Program-made: the position numbers and the translations under genes
The notes under the pieces: model-generated
Told to the model about the DNA's origin: nothing
The model's input: the letters and a program-made list of their open reading frames with translations, nothing else
Databases searched by the model: none
Part shown: positions 33,932 through 44,236 of the stretch, piece after piece
Layout of the letters: every line of letters begins with the position of its first letter
Numbering within the stretch: the stretch's first letter is position 1
NCBI GenBank assembly: GCA_038025085.1
Contig: CM076145.1
Location: forward strand, 19,911,557 to 19,975,556
Direction of reading: 5' to 3'
DNA: 64,000 nucleotides
DNA from: Tetragonia tetragonoides
Taxonomy: Eukaryota; Streptophyta; Magnoliopsida; Caryophyllales; Aizoaceae

Positions 33932-34687
33932 GTGGTTGATGAGTTTATCGAAGAAATATTCATTGAATCAGAAAATATTGGTGATTTCCTTGAAGATCTT
34001 GATTATATTGATGATATGCAAGAGGAATCCGAGATGGAGTTGGAACTTCTTGAATCTAGCTTTGATCATGAACAAGAAAGAGATGTCCATCAAGAAGACA
34101 ACAACAAGAATCTTAACCTTGTGGGTTCATTGGATATTTGTAAAGAAAATTTGATGAATATACAGGTTCAGGAGAAGATTACTACATACGAAGAATTGAG
34201 GACAATTCTTTTTGAAGAAAGGGAGATTGATGCGGGAGCAAGTGTGCAAAGTAAACAGAACAGCCAAGGAACTAGCAAGAGAACATCTATTCTTGTTTAC
34301 ATCGAGTTTCTTTGGTGGTTATGCATTAAATTGACTCCTACAAAGATAATTACATGGAGTTTACACACAAGATCGGGATTAAAGCTCTTATTATATGATC
34401 TCATTCGTTATAAGGATTCCCGTAATTTTGACAGCTTCTACACTGGTTCGTATTTTGATCATAACTCACTCATACGACATGGGATCGTAGTGATTCAAAG
34501 TTCTGTAGAAAGCTGGAAAAGAGATCTAAAACTCCTATCTTTTGAGTTTTCCCATATTCGAAACGTAACAGGGTTTAAAAGGCGATTTAATTTACAGTGG
34601 AAAGCTGTTCCCACGGGTTTTGAGCCTTGGGCGCTAGGTAATCAGTTGTTTAGTTCGATTTCGTTTAGTATTCCCTTAATTAGTTAG
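33932..34687 (+). CDS. Post-gag reading frame running into the inverted LTR, unknown
   Basis: Open frame of 251 codons in the inverted block. The first part is acidic (DEFIEEIFIESENIGDFLED, then EESEMELELLESSFDHEQE) and resembles gag-pol linker sequence of plant Ty3 elements. The second part lies in the LTR U3, and the same 147-codon frame is open in the 5' LTR (36966-36523, minus strand) with a single residue difference. Both may simply reflect recent LTR identity. No domain is recognised. It probably was the tail of the element's only polyprotein, now detached from gag by the inversion. Confidence 0.35.
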   Translation: MVDEFIEEIFIESENIGDFLEDLDYIDDMQEESEMELELLESSFDHEQERDVHQEDNNKNLNLVGSLDICKENLMNIQVQEKITTYEELRTILFEEREIDAGASVQSKQNSQGTSKRTSILVYIEFLWWLCIKLTPTKIITWSLHTRSGLKLLLYDLIRYKDSRNFDSFYTGSYFDHNSLIRHGIVVIQSSVESWKRDLKLLSFEFSHIRNVTGFKRRFNLQWKAVPTGFEPWALGNQLFSSISFSIPLIS

Positions 34688-35033
34688 AATATGTTTAGGA
34701 GAGTAATAATCTGATTGTTATTAGTATTAGAAGTCCATTAGGTGTTAGGAAAGCTGTTAGTTAGTCCGTTTTACAATTGTAGTCAGTTTCGTAGTTAGTT
34801 TCCTATTCGGACTAGGATTAGGATTCCGAATAGCTTTAGATTTCTTTGTCTATAAATAGGGGAGATCTTTGCTACTGTAAACTCGTGCTTTGATGATTAA
34901 TTATTGAATACGTGAGTATTTACCCCTCAAACTGAGTGATTCAGGTTGAAACCCTTACGAGTGATTCGTGACTTGTTCTTGAGTGATTCTTGAACAAGAT
35001 CCCTTTGTGTGATACTATCAAAGGTTAATCTTC
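34228..35033 (+). repeat. Inverted 806-bp part of the 3' LTR
   Basis: Starts TGATGCGGGAGCAAG and matches the reverse complement of 36177-36982 almost perfectly. It contains a TATA box TATAAATA at 34851-34858; the counterpart in the 5' LTR is at 36352-36359 on the minus strand. Confidence 0.85.
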
Positions 35034-36173
35034 AATAGGAACAATATCTTTAAAGTAATCATCAAGATCTGGTTTTCCTTTGAATGTATCCACAACAAAG
35101 AGCCTATCTTCATTGATGGGTTGATCATTTATTATGCATCCTTTCGTGTAGTCCAACTTTTGATTTCGATGTTGACGCGCTTGTTGGTATGCTTGTTGTG
35201 CTCGTAGGTGCACTAGTTGTTGCTCCTTCTCTTGCCTCTCAATCTTGAGAGCTATCTTGCAAACATACTCAAAGGATATGTAAGGAACAAGCTCCACCTT
35301 GCGCCTTAGAGTTGAGTTTAGTCCTTTGATGAATCTTGCAATCTTTAACTCTTCCCTCTCCACGAGATCACACATCATGTGCGCGTTTTCAAACTTTTGG
35401 AGGTAGTCTTGTACACTTGAGGTTTCTTGGCTTAAGGACGTGAGTTTCAAGAACTGTGCTTGCTCAAACCCTTTAGGCAAAAATCGGTTCTTTAAATGTT
35501 TCTTGAGTTTGTCCCAAGTCTCAATCTTTGCCTTCCCGTCCTTCTTACGTCGAGCCTTTAGTTTTTCATACCAAAAAGAAGCATGCTTGGTGAGTTTATG
35601 CGTGGCTAACTTGCATCTTCGCCGCTCATCATACTCCTTGTATTCAAAGACTCTCTCCATAGTTCTAAGCCAATCAAGAAAGGCCTCTGGGTCGTAGGAA
35701 CCGTCATATTCAGGGAGTTCGACCTTCATGTTCCTGTCATCATCATAGGGATGTCGTGGTTTAGGAGCGTCATTGGTTCTAGTCCCACTTGTGTCTTCAA
35801 ACTCCTCATCGAAGTCGGGGTCACGGTTGTGGTTTCTCCAATGAATTCTGCGCATCCTTGTCTCCATGTTCTCCCTATCTTCTTGGTTTCTTCTTTCCAT
35901 AGCAGCCATCTGCTCTTCTTGAGATTTGAAAGACGTCCTAAGATCCTCCATGGCTGTTAACAACTTTGCTAGTTCGCTGGGCTCACCCATAGCTTCGGTT
36001 GTTGGTTTCTTGGGGGTTTCTTGGCTGTCTTCGTGAACAAAGGGTGGATCTTGCAAGAATCTTTCTCGAAAGCTCGCTATGGTGTCGTGTTTATGCTCAG
36101 GACCGTGTTGTTTAAACTTAAGAAAGCTCAAACCTTTAGGTCTGATACCAAGTTGATGTGAAATAAGTAACAA
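35034..36173 (-). CDS. Gag of the small LTR element
   Basis: Open frame of about 380 codons, uninterrupted, starting three bases from the LTR and overlapping the primer site; the first upstream-supported ATG-like start is uncertain. It has a coiled-coil-like N-terminal part (LAKLLTAMEDLRTSFKSQEE) and an RRIHWRNHN-containing basic stretch. The gag core VELPEYDGSYDPEAFLDWLR, MERVFEYKEYDERRRCKLA and HLKNRFLPKGFEQAQF is typical of plant chromovirus-type gag. It is followed by LQKFENAHMMCDL and LNSTLRRKVELVPY. The inversion junction at 35033/35034 cuts it before any zinc knuckle, and the last two codons and stop come from inverted LTR. It is the least damaged coding frame in the window, which suggests a fairly young insertion. 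Confidence 0.85.
36141..36150 (-). other. Primer-binding site, initiator tRNA-Met type
   Basis: TGGTATCAGA on the minus strand, three bases from the LTR end. This is the standard plant LTR-element primer site and differs from the TGGCGACTTC site of the Tat elements here. Confidence 0.8.
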
Positions 36174-36982
36174 AACGAAGATTAACCTTTGATAGTATCA
36201 CACAAAGGGATCTTGTTCAAGAATCACTCAAGAACAAGTCACGAATCACTCGTAAGGGTTTCAACCTGAATCACTCAGTTTGAGGGGTAAATACTCACGT
36301 ATTCAATAATTAATCATCAAAGCACGAGTTTACAGTAGCAAAGATCTCCCCTATTTATAGACAAAGAAATCTAAAGCTATTCGGAATCCTAATCCTAGTC
36401 CGAATAGGAAACTAACTACGAAACTGACTACAATTGTAAAACGGACTAACTAACAGCTTTCCTAACACCTAATGGACTTCTAATACTAATAACAATCAGA
36501 TTATTACTCTCCTAAACATATTCTAACTAATTAAGGGAATACTAAACGAAATCGAACTAAACAACTGATTACCTAGCGCCCAAGGCTCAAAACCCGTGGG
36601 AACAGCTTTCCACTGTAAATTAAATCGCCTTTTAAACCCTATTACGTTTCGAATATGGGAAAACTCAAAAGATAGGAGTTTTAGATCTCTTTTCCAGCTT
36701 TCTACAGAACTTTGAATCACCACGATCCCATGTCGTATGAGTGAGTTATGATCAAAATACGAACCAGTGTAGAAGCTGTCAAAATTACGGGAATCCTTAT
36801 AACGAATGAGATCATATAATAAGAGCTTTAATCCCGATCTTGTGTGTAAACTCCATGTAATTATCTTTGTAGGAGTCAATTTAATGCATAACCACCAAAG
36901 AAACTCGATGTAAACAAGAATAGATGTTCTCTTGCTAGTTCCTTGGCTGTTCTGTTTACTTTGCACACTTGCTCCCGCATCG
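36154..36982 (-). repeat. 5' LTR of the small gag-only element (829 bp)
   Basis: On the minus strand it starts (C/T)GATGCGGGAGC, the first base being changed, and ends TTTCACATCA. A TATA box on the minus strand lies at 36359-36352. It is almost identical to the two pieces of the 3' LTR. Confidence 0.85.
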
Positions 36983-37149
36983 ACAGCTCCAGGCTGCTGG
37001 GTTATGTTTGAATGGAGAGAGAGAGGGGGGAGAGAGAGATGAGGGAGAGAGAGGGGGGGGGTTGGGAATCTTGGGATGCTTCTGGGTAACGCAGGATGCT
37101 GACTGAGGTCGCTCCTTATTTCAATTTCTTTTATTTTCCCGAAAAAATT

Positions 37150-37485
37150 AATTCGTTTCCCGCAACGACCTCATCGTCGTTGTCATATATATAGGCTATG
37201 TACAGCAACGACCAGCTTTGTTGCAGTAAATAGGTCTTCGAAGTGCAACGACAAATGTGGTTGCGAAATATAGTCACAAAGTACTGCAACGACTATTCTT
37301 GTTGCAAAACATGAGTCTCAAAATTTAATTTCGCCCGCTATGTTTTTAGGACGGAGGGAAATAAAAATCACATTAATAGCAACAACATTTCGCAACGACA
37401 TGCATCTGTCATTGCCTTAGACATTTATGGCAACAACATTTACTTGCCGTTGCAAAAACTTCGTTGCTATAAATGATTTTTCTTG
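37150..37485. repeat. CACTA subterminal repeats, right
   Basis: GCAACGAC words in both orientations, several degenerate (GCAACGACCAGCTTTGTTGC, GCAACGACTATTCTTGTTGC), mirroring the left end. Confidence 0.75.
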
Positions 37486-37493
37486 TAGTGCTT

Positions 37494-38030
37494 GGAAGGT
37501 ATGTGAAATTTATTTGATTGAAGTACACCAAGATTTTGTCTAAGTATTCTTGGTAGAGTGCCAATGATTCACTTTTGACTTTCGAGACTTTGGAAATCTG
37601 GTTAATTATGAGGGATGAGTCACCGTAGACTCGCAGTGTTTTGTTGCCAAGGCTCACGGCGGATTGTAGCCCAATTATGCAAGCCTCGTACTCCTCACCA
37701 TCGTTTGTGACCTCGTGGTCCAGCTTGGCTGAAATAGATGTATATGCACCGTCGGGAGATACTATTAGCACTCCCACCCCAAATCCTTTTTGGTTAGATG
37801 CTCCATCGAAATATAGCTGCCATGTCTTGGTGTCTAATGTGATGACCCCTTCATCTAGGAAGTGATATTCCTCCTTTCGGTCGGGTTCGTCAATGGCTTG
37901 ATCGACTAGATATTCTGAAATAGCATGTCCTTTAATCTCCTTTTGGTGTTCGAACTTGAGGTCAAATTCGGATAAAAGGATCGTCCATCTTGCTATTCTC
38001 CCGCTTAGAATGGGCTTTTCGAATATATAC
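37494..38030 (-). pseudogene. Element A second RNase H (archaeal-type) and linker, 5' truncated
   Basis: Right-hand part of element A pol. Reading leftwards: the end of the Ty3 RNase H (FEKPILSGRIARW, FEHQKEIKGHAISEYL), then the second RNase H domain with QLYFDGASNQKGFGVGVLIV, LDHEVTN..EEYEACI and LRVYGDSSLIINQ. Those hold the Asp, Glu and Asp expected of the active site. The linker VKSESLALYQEYLDKI and FTYLP follows and is cut by the CACTA element. The domain itself is open and looks intact. At 38030/38031 the reading frame is interrupted by the end of element B. Two RNase H domains are known in the Tat lineage. RT and protease of element A are not in the window, presumably beyond element B. 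Confidence 0.85.
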
Positions 38031-38940
38031 TGTTTCGCCCAATTTTGAGGGGATCGAACACTAGGAAGGAGCCGTGTTGTTGTATTAGGACGGCTCTGCT
38101 GATCACGCCTTGGATTAACCACTTCAACTTGCACAAGACAGATAAAGGTCAACTATCTCGGGGGCTCGACCCGAGAAGACCCCTCCGATGGTAATGTTAG
38201 TATTCGTTCGTACGTGAGGTACTTTAAGAAGGGGAATGGTCAATTTGGGGGTGCGGGCTGTGATAGAGTAATGATGATTGGTGTTGATGGCTGAAGGACG
38301 CAATGTTAGAAGGGGAATTTCAGAGGTTCTGAATATCTTCTCCTTTTTGCGTCAATCAGAATGAATGTTCTTTGAGAATGGAAAAACTTACTTGGCCTTG
38401 AATTCCGTGCATGTATATATAGGGCAAGAGTTGGCTAGGCTCGGTGAATGAACCGTAGCCACGTACTCTTGACCGTACGACCCTCCCTCAGAGGGTAAAA
38501 GGAGGGTGTCACGTGAGTTTTGGTACGACCCATTGGAGAAGCTCCACGTTAAGGTAGTACAGTTGGTGTCGTCATATTTGTCCTTGAGCCTTGAAGAGTG
38601 GGCGCCAAGGCATTTTCTCGGATATTCTAGGCATATTCTCATAGCACAAATGTTGGCGTCATTTTGGCTTCTTTGAGGTCTTAGAGGCTGATGTATGTCA
38701 TCATCGACCAGTTTAGCCTGTTGTAGAGGCAAATTAATTTCCTGGTCGATGTCGTTCCTCTCGGGTCTAGGAGATTAGTCAAGCTAGGCTTTGAGAAAGT
38801 CTTCGATCGGGGTCCCCTGGCATAGGAGATCAGTGTTCTGTGGTTGGAGCAGATCTTGACCAGGTGTCGGCTTCTGGTCGAGCCTTGAGAAGTAGTGATG
38901 GTCGATTCCTCAACCATCTCCATTTTAGGTATATCATTTT
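38031..38940 (-). repeat. Probable 3' LTR of element B (boundaries approximate)
   Basis: Between the antisense genes and the element A RNase H lies about 0.9 kb without coding sequence. On the minus strand it has a TATA box TATATATA (38421-38414), a transcribed-looking part with CATCGGAGGGGTCTTCTCGG, typical of plant Ty3 LTRs, and an end GGGCGAAACA exactly at the junction with element A. A candidate start is TGATATACC near 38936 after GTGAGGGAAAAA. The other LTR of B should lie right of the window, so identity cannot be checked. Confidence 0.5.
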
Positions 38941-39373
38941 TCCCTCACATCTTAGCAGGGGGAGAGTCAGTTTCCGTCGAGTCCTGCTGAGATGTGGTCG
39001 ATCGCCTGATTAGGCAATTTTCAAGTGGGCTTTTAAGTCGAACCCATTTGCCTTCGTGAGAGAGCTTTTGTCTGAATAGGTCATGGGCGGACGTATATGG
39101 GCCGTCCATCTGTCATCCATGCAAAGTCCGCGTCTTTCTAGGCTTTCTTTTCTATAAATAGCCTCTCTTAACCTCACTTTTGTCTCTTCATTTCCGCTAT
39201 CTGCTTTTTTAGAGGGAAAAAAGAGGTTTTGAAATTTTGGCAAATTTTTCATTGTCTTGCTTGTCGTCATTGTTCGATCTACCGTTGTTGAGTCGTCTTC
39301 TACCTTATACAAGGTATAACGCCTTTCTTTCTGTATTTTTTTGTTCGTGTTTTGTGTTTATTTCTTTTTTTCA
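38941..39373 (+). promoter_or_regulatory. Promoter and leader of the element B antisense gene
   Basis: Contains a TATA box TATAAATA at 39153-39160, followed by a CT-rich leader. GGTCGA/TCGACC words recur through 38700-39002. It lies back to back with the LTR promoter (38421), giving divergent transcription starts about 730 bp apart. Confidence 0.55.
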
Positions 39374-42300
39374 TGTCGATGTCTTCAGCTATAGATGTAT
39401 CATCGGGGTCTGATGGTTCGCATGAGGCAGCCCGCTGGGAGCTAGGGGGTTCATTTTCCCTGAATGTTCCGGTCGGGATTCGTCTAGTGTGGGACCTTGT
39501 CCGTCGCGTGAGGAGTCTTGCCCTCATTCTTCGAGTGATCCAGCTCCTCCAGTTCCGCCGGGCTTCCCCTTTTCTGAGCTTCATCCGGGTTTTAGTGTTC
39601 GAGCCCAGACGAGTTGCTTCTCCCAGATTGGGTAACCCCGTTCCGGCTTCGGGAGGAGTTTTGGTATGCCAAGGTCATGTCAGACCCCGATATCCCGCGA
39701 GGCTTCAAGCAGAATGACTTGAATGTCTTTCAAATGAGTGTTGCTTTGGGAGAGATCCCTGTTTTAGACGGGATCGAACCCTGACGCTCTGTCCCTCCCT
39801 TGCAAGGAGACGAAGTCGAGATGTCGAGGGCCCATTTCAAACAAACATGCTATCGGGGCGAAGGATGCCTCTATTGTACCTCCCCTTTAAGTGATTTCTA
39901 GCAAATAGGAGAATGGATATTCTGCCCCCATATCACGGAGTATGTTCCTCCCCTTTGGCTATCTTTTCCTGTATTTTCACCGTGGTTTTGATGTTATTTC
40001 TGAATTGTCTTACTTGCTTGCTTCGCAGAGCACAAAAAAGTGATTGCTTGTCCAGAGGAATGACGGGTCAATCTAGCGTTTCGGGTGCCGCATCTCATTC
40101 TGCAGTCAACCAAATGATTCGGTCAACCGATCACACCGATGGAACTTCGGGCTCGTCCGATATTAGGCTCGAGCCAGTCATGTCGGAGCCAGTTGATGCC
40201 GTGGCTCCTGACAATTCCTTGGAGGAGGGCGAGATCGGTACTGGGGGCTCCCCGTCAATGGAAGGGGAGGATCTTGTTCCTCCTTCTCAAGATAAGAAGA
40301 AAAAGAAGAAAAAGAAGAAGAAGAAGTCGATCAGGGGAGATGCTTCTTTGGCCCCGAAGCTTTCGGTCGAGTCAGAGGTGACTGAACCGGAGGATGTGGA
40401 AGTGGAGCGTGATCTTGATCCCGGGAAAGAAGAGGGTGAGCCATCGGGACAGGGCTCCAAGCCGGGTCATCCCTCCTATCCATTAAAAATTGTCGGTCTT
40501 TTCGAGCAAGTCGTTAAACGTCATCGACAGATTGGCCAACCGTTATGACCTGCCCCCAGGGATGTCCTTCACCCGCCTGGACGAGAAGGAGGGGTGTCAC
40601 CCCGCCCCTTCGAAGAGTATTATCTTCTCTACAAAGGTCTTTGACGAAGGTTTGAGGTTTCCTCTTCCTTCGATCATTAAGAGGGGGGTGACCCTATTGG
40701 ACGTCCACTACTTTCAGCTCCAGGCCAACTTGTGGACATCGCTGATAGAATTGGCTGTTGCGGCCCATGTGCATACGCTTCCAGTTACAGATGCCATGCT
40801 GAGGCATCTGTACTCGCGAATAACACCGAATGGCTCAAGGACTTGGACATTGTACCCTAAGAAAGGTTTCTCGATGTGCCGATCTCTAAGCAATGTCACT
40901 CAGTGGAAGGAGCACTTCTTGTTTCTAACTCGGGAACAAGGATGGGATGGAGAGTGCCCTCGTTAGAGGACTGATTACGAGGAGGAGGTCGGCCAGGAGT
41001 TATTTGGTACGCGGGTGATGCGCCTTGAAATCCTTGACTCCTGATGAACGTAAAATGGTGGAGTATTTCCGCCACCCGGTTAGGGACGAGAAAGCTTGTC
41101 GAAGCTTTATTCTCCTTTCGTATGAGGCTTTTTGAGTCTTCATAGGTTTTGGGTCGACCATGTCCAAGGGTACATAGGCGTTTTTTCTTTTTCTTTTTGC
41201 CCCGAACATGATCGATGACTTGTAGTTTGTCTGACTTTTTCATTTTCAATTTGCAGAGGAGGCTGCTGCTCAATTGTTGAAGATGCGCAATGGGGCTAAA
41301 ATGGTCGCATATACGACTTCTGGAGCTTTCCTTGACGGACTGGAGGAGATGGTCAAGGGTCAGAAGCCCGTCTCTTCTGTAAGCATCTATCTTCTTGTGT
41401 CTCATGTTTATTCGACCTTTTCTTGTCGCGGGTATTGATGATCTCGTGTCGTGTCTTTGTGTAGCCCCCCAAGACTAAGAAGCTGCCTTTTATCTTTGGG
41501 AAGAAGCTTGGCAAGGCTAAGTCTTCTTTGAAAAAGGAGGATCCCTCACCAAGGACCACTCTTGAACAAGAGCCTTCTTCTATGAAGCGGACAGGCGATG
41601 ATGTGCTGTCATCGTCCGAGAGGGCGTCCCCTTCCAAGAGGAAGAGAACTAACCCGGGCAGTCGAGGGTCAGATGGAGGTAGTAAGCCTGCCGACCAACC
41701 TTGGGGGATACTATCCAGCCCGCCGGCTGCTTAGACCTCGAGCATTGTTCCTCTCTCAACTGTTCTGGAGCGAGTGCTCTCTCTGTCGAGCCTGAAAAAC
41801 ATCGACGAAATGAGAGCAGTGCGGTCCTTTCGGAGGGACAATAATGAGTTTACGGGCCAGACCTATCTGGTGAGTAGACAGAGCTGTGAAGGGCATGCCC
41901 TCAAGATGCCCGTGTTTCTGGGTAGCCAGCCAGCGAATCAGACCACGATTGCTGAGGCCGTTTTCCCAAACCTCTTTCACGAGCAGGATATAGAGCATGC
42001 ATCTTCTGAGGTGGGGTCGGCTGATGACCTGACGATGCTCTTGAAACGTATGGCCATCGGGGGTATGAAGGTAATCCTTGAACCTCTTTAGTGAATTTTA
42101 ATTATCTGCGAGGCACATATCAACCCTGTTTATGTCCTTTTCCAGGAGGACATCTTCTTGTCTACGGCGATTAGGGCCAACGCGGCCCAAAGGCGTCAAT
42201 CGGTGCTCCAGTGCCAAAATCTGCAAGCTGAGCTTGAGAGCAAGGCTCGAGAGGATGCCTAAGCTGAAATATCGAAGCTCCGAGCTAATTTGGGGAAGGC

Positions 42301-42706
42301 CAATGCTGACCTCGAGGAGGGGAAGTCTCTGCTGGCGGAGAAGGATGGCTCCCTTGAAGAGCTGAAGGGAAAGCTTGTGATGGCCGACAACGTCAATGCT
42401 AAGATCAAGGAGCTTTTGGAGGGTGCTATGGCCGATGCAAGTCGGTGGAATGCCCACGTCACACAGATGAAAGTCGAACTAGATGGGTCGGTTGATCGTC
42501 AGAGGACAATCTGGGTTGAAGCCCTGGCCACTACTTACGGGGCTGGGGATATGGGGGCCATAATGGTCGAGAATTTGGCCAAGATTCGGAATCTCCGAGA
42601 TTCTGACGATCCCGCTCATCGTATCGAGACAGATGAGCTTGAGGATGCTAACGTCCTCGACTCGAAGGTTCTCCGGGAGATGGTTGCACAGAGACAAGCA
42701 GAGTAG
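39374..42706 (+). pseudogene. Antisense accessory gene of element B: Transposase_28-like plus coiled coil, multi-exon
   Basis: Gene on the strand opposite to element B pol, beginning ATG 39374 (MSMSSAIDVSSGSDGSHEA). Exon 1 is frame-broken. Likely later exons: about 40029-40966 (Ser/acidic region, a KKKKKKKKKK run, then a domain with FDEGLRFPLPSIIKRGVTL, HTLPVTDAMLRHLYS and WTLYPKKGFSMCRSLSNV), 41257-41378, 41465-42070 and 42146-42706. GT and AG borders are clear for the last three. The domain resembles the plant putative gypsy type transposon (Transposase_28) family, which is not itself a transposase of known activity. The last exon is a coiled coil (AELESKAREDA, ANADLEEGKSLLAEKDGSLE). Frame change near 40545; stops at 41734 and near 42260. 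The likely polyadenylation region is near 42835 (TTAATAAAAAAAG). Confidence 0.6.
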
Positions 42707-42977
42707 GAAGAATAGGCGCTGCGAGCCTAGTCGTCGTAGGTGCCCACTTGTTACGGGGCTTGTATTTGTTTTTTTATGGTGGTTGGTCACCTTAGTTGTA
42801 AAACACTCGCGTTCCCTCCGCTTTTGAGGGCCGATTAATAAAAAAAGTCAGTATTTGGGTCTTCGATTGGTTTTTGATCACGACTTGACTGCTCCAATCA
42901 TTGGTCACTTATTACATGATTTGTCCCTCATGCATGTGCGACAGCTGTCCTCAATTACTATTAATGCCTTTTTTGCT

Positions 42978-42985
42978 TATAAATA
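42978..42985 (+). promoter_or_regulatory. TATA box of antisense unit 2
   Basis: TATAAATA, 50 bp before the ATG at 43028. Confidence 0.55.
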
Positions 42986-43027
42986 GCCTTGATTTTCACA
43001 CTTGTTGTATCATCTCAAAATTTTATC

Positions 43028-43799
43028 ATGGCTTCTTCCGTTATTTCTATATTCTCTGGTTCCAGTGATGAACCGTCGGTAGATACTGAGGCGGTACCTA
43101 GGGCGTACAATCTCCGCTCTAGCAAGCGAGTTCCCAAGGTTTAGTCGATCACGCAAAGTGCGTGGTCGAGGGTCCCTGAACCTTCCTCGTGCCGAGGACT
43201 CACCTGATCCTGATGAGTATGGCCATGCCGATTTGGCCAAGCTGAGGGTCCCCGACTTCGTACGTCTTTTTGAGGACACTACATTGACTGAACCCCGTCG
43301 TACCCATATATGGATGGTGTTTCAGCGACTTCAGTCCCAGGGGATTTTGAAGTGCGTTGATGCTGAGCCTCTAGCTGTGAGGCATCCCGGTGAAGGGAGT
43401 GGTCGTTAGTCTCTCGACCTCCGATTTCGGTTAAAGCCGAACCATGTTCGAGTTTCCCTCCTCATGCTGCAGGCAACTCTGAGCGTTGCTATTTTGCTCA
43501 ATGTACAACGCCGGGAGCTGGAAGAGAAGCAAGCTCGTGACACTCAGGAGGCCCACGAGCGTACTCTGAAGTACGAGATTCAGTAGGCTGAGAGAGCCAG
43601 GAAGGGCGTGTTGTACGAGCAAGTGCAAACAACTCGAAAGATCGAGCGACATATGAAGGACCTCCATGAGGCGAGGCGAGTTGTCGAGGATAAGACACTT
43701 GCTATTGATGAGGGGAGAACGTTGCACTACTCCTTGGTTCAAAAGCTGCAGGCTCTAGAACAGGAGATCAAGCATAAGCGCGAGGCTCTAGGTCTCTGA
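43028..43799 (+). pseudogene. Antisense unit 2 of element B, short Ser-rich and coiled-coil protein
   Basis: Not a recognised family. ATG 43028 starts MASSVISIFSGSSDEPSVDT, then a stop. Another frame has DLAKLRVPDFVRLFEDTTL (43158-43409), and after a likely small intron (acceptor TGCAG at about 43472) a charged coiled coil, RRELEEKQARDTQEAHERT to QKLQALEQEIKHKREALG, runs to 43799. Stops interrupt at 43407 and 43584. It has its own TATA box and a likely poly(A) signal (GAATAAAG near 43872). Overall plan (Ser-rich head, coiled-coil tail, own promoter) is shared with the units at 44237 and 45562, suggesting duplication within the element. Confidence 0.45.
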
Positions 43800-44127
43800 G
43801 TGTTTTTTGAGTTTTATTTTAGCTCGACTCTATGTGTGGTCGATTGTAATCTCTTGTAATTTTGGCCATCATGAATAAAGACTTTTATTTCTGCCTGATC
43901 CGAGTATCGATTTTTCTTGTCGTTTCTTCGAGTAGTCGAATGATCTTCTCTTTCTTGGTTAATTCTGTCACAATTGTCCCTTTCCCTTTAGGCATATGGG
44001 GAAAGAGCGAGGTGACTGAAACGTTCTTAGTTTTTCAGATGGGGCCACGAACCGTGTTCACTCCGTACCTAGAGGCCACGTGTCTGCTGAAGGGAGGCGT
44101 CCTTTGGTTTCCCCTTGGTATTTTGCC

Positions 44128-44135
44128 TATAAATA
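44128..44135 (+). promoter_or_regulatory. TATA box of antisense unit 3
   Basis: TATAAATA exactly 109 bp before ATG 44237. The leader includes TACTTTCTCTCTCTAG, also present in unit 4. Confidence 0.6.
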
Positions 44136-44236
44136 CCTGGTTGAACTTTTCACAACTCTACCCATCTCTTTCTGCATTACTTTCTCTCTCTAGAGTTACC
44201 TGGTTGAACTTTTCACAATTCTGAATGATCTTCAGA

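Larger units (their letters stand above)
33840..35033. other. Inverted segment within the small LTR element
   Basis: This 1194-bp block carries post-gag coding sequence, polypurine tract and 806 bp of LTR in the orientation opposite to the rest of the element. Its two ends are themselves a 29-bp inverted repeat (GAAAATTAACCTGTGATAG... at 33840 and its partner ending at 35033, two mismatches), so the breakpoints lie in or next to that repeat. Confidence 0.8.
33817..36982 (-). mobile_element. Small gag-only LTR retrotransposon (TR-GAG-like) with internal inversion
   Basis: Minus-strand element of 3166 bp flanked by ACAGT (33812-33816) and ACAGC (36983-36987), a near-perfect 5-bp duplication. 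The 5' LTR is 36154-36982 (829 bp). Three bases later is a primer site TGGTATCAGA (36150-36141), complementary to initiator tRNA-Met. Gag follows at 36173-35034. The 3' LTR is split: its last 23 bp are at 33817-33839 in the expected orientation, and its first 806 bp are at 34228-35033 inverted, with a polypurine-like GAAGAAAGGGAGAT before them. 806 plus 23 equals 829. Size, gag only and no pol fit the TR-GAG class of non-autonomous elements. Confidence 0.85.
29430..37490. mobile_element. Large CACTA element inserted in element A pol
   Basis: The left end reads CGCTACAAGAAAA and the reverse of the right end CACTACAAGAAAAATC, the usual CACTA terminus with one change on the left. Flanks are GTT (29427-29429) and CTT (37491-37493), a 3-bp duplication with one mismatch. 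Removing the element with one flank copy rejoins the element A RNase H-integrase linker in frame, which fixes both ends. Subterminal regions are packed with GCAACGAC/GTCGTTGC words. No TNPD-type transposase is found, so it is non-autonomous. A 3.2-kb LTR element sits inside at 33817-36982, leaving about 4.9 kb of its own sequence. Confidence 0.85.
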
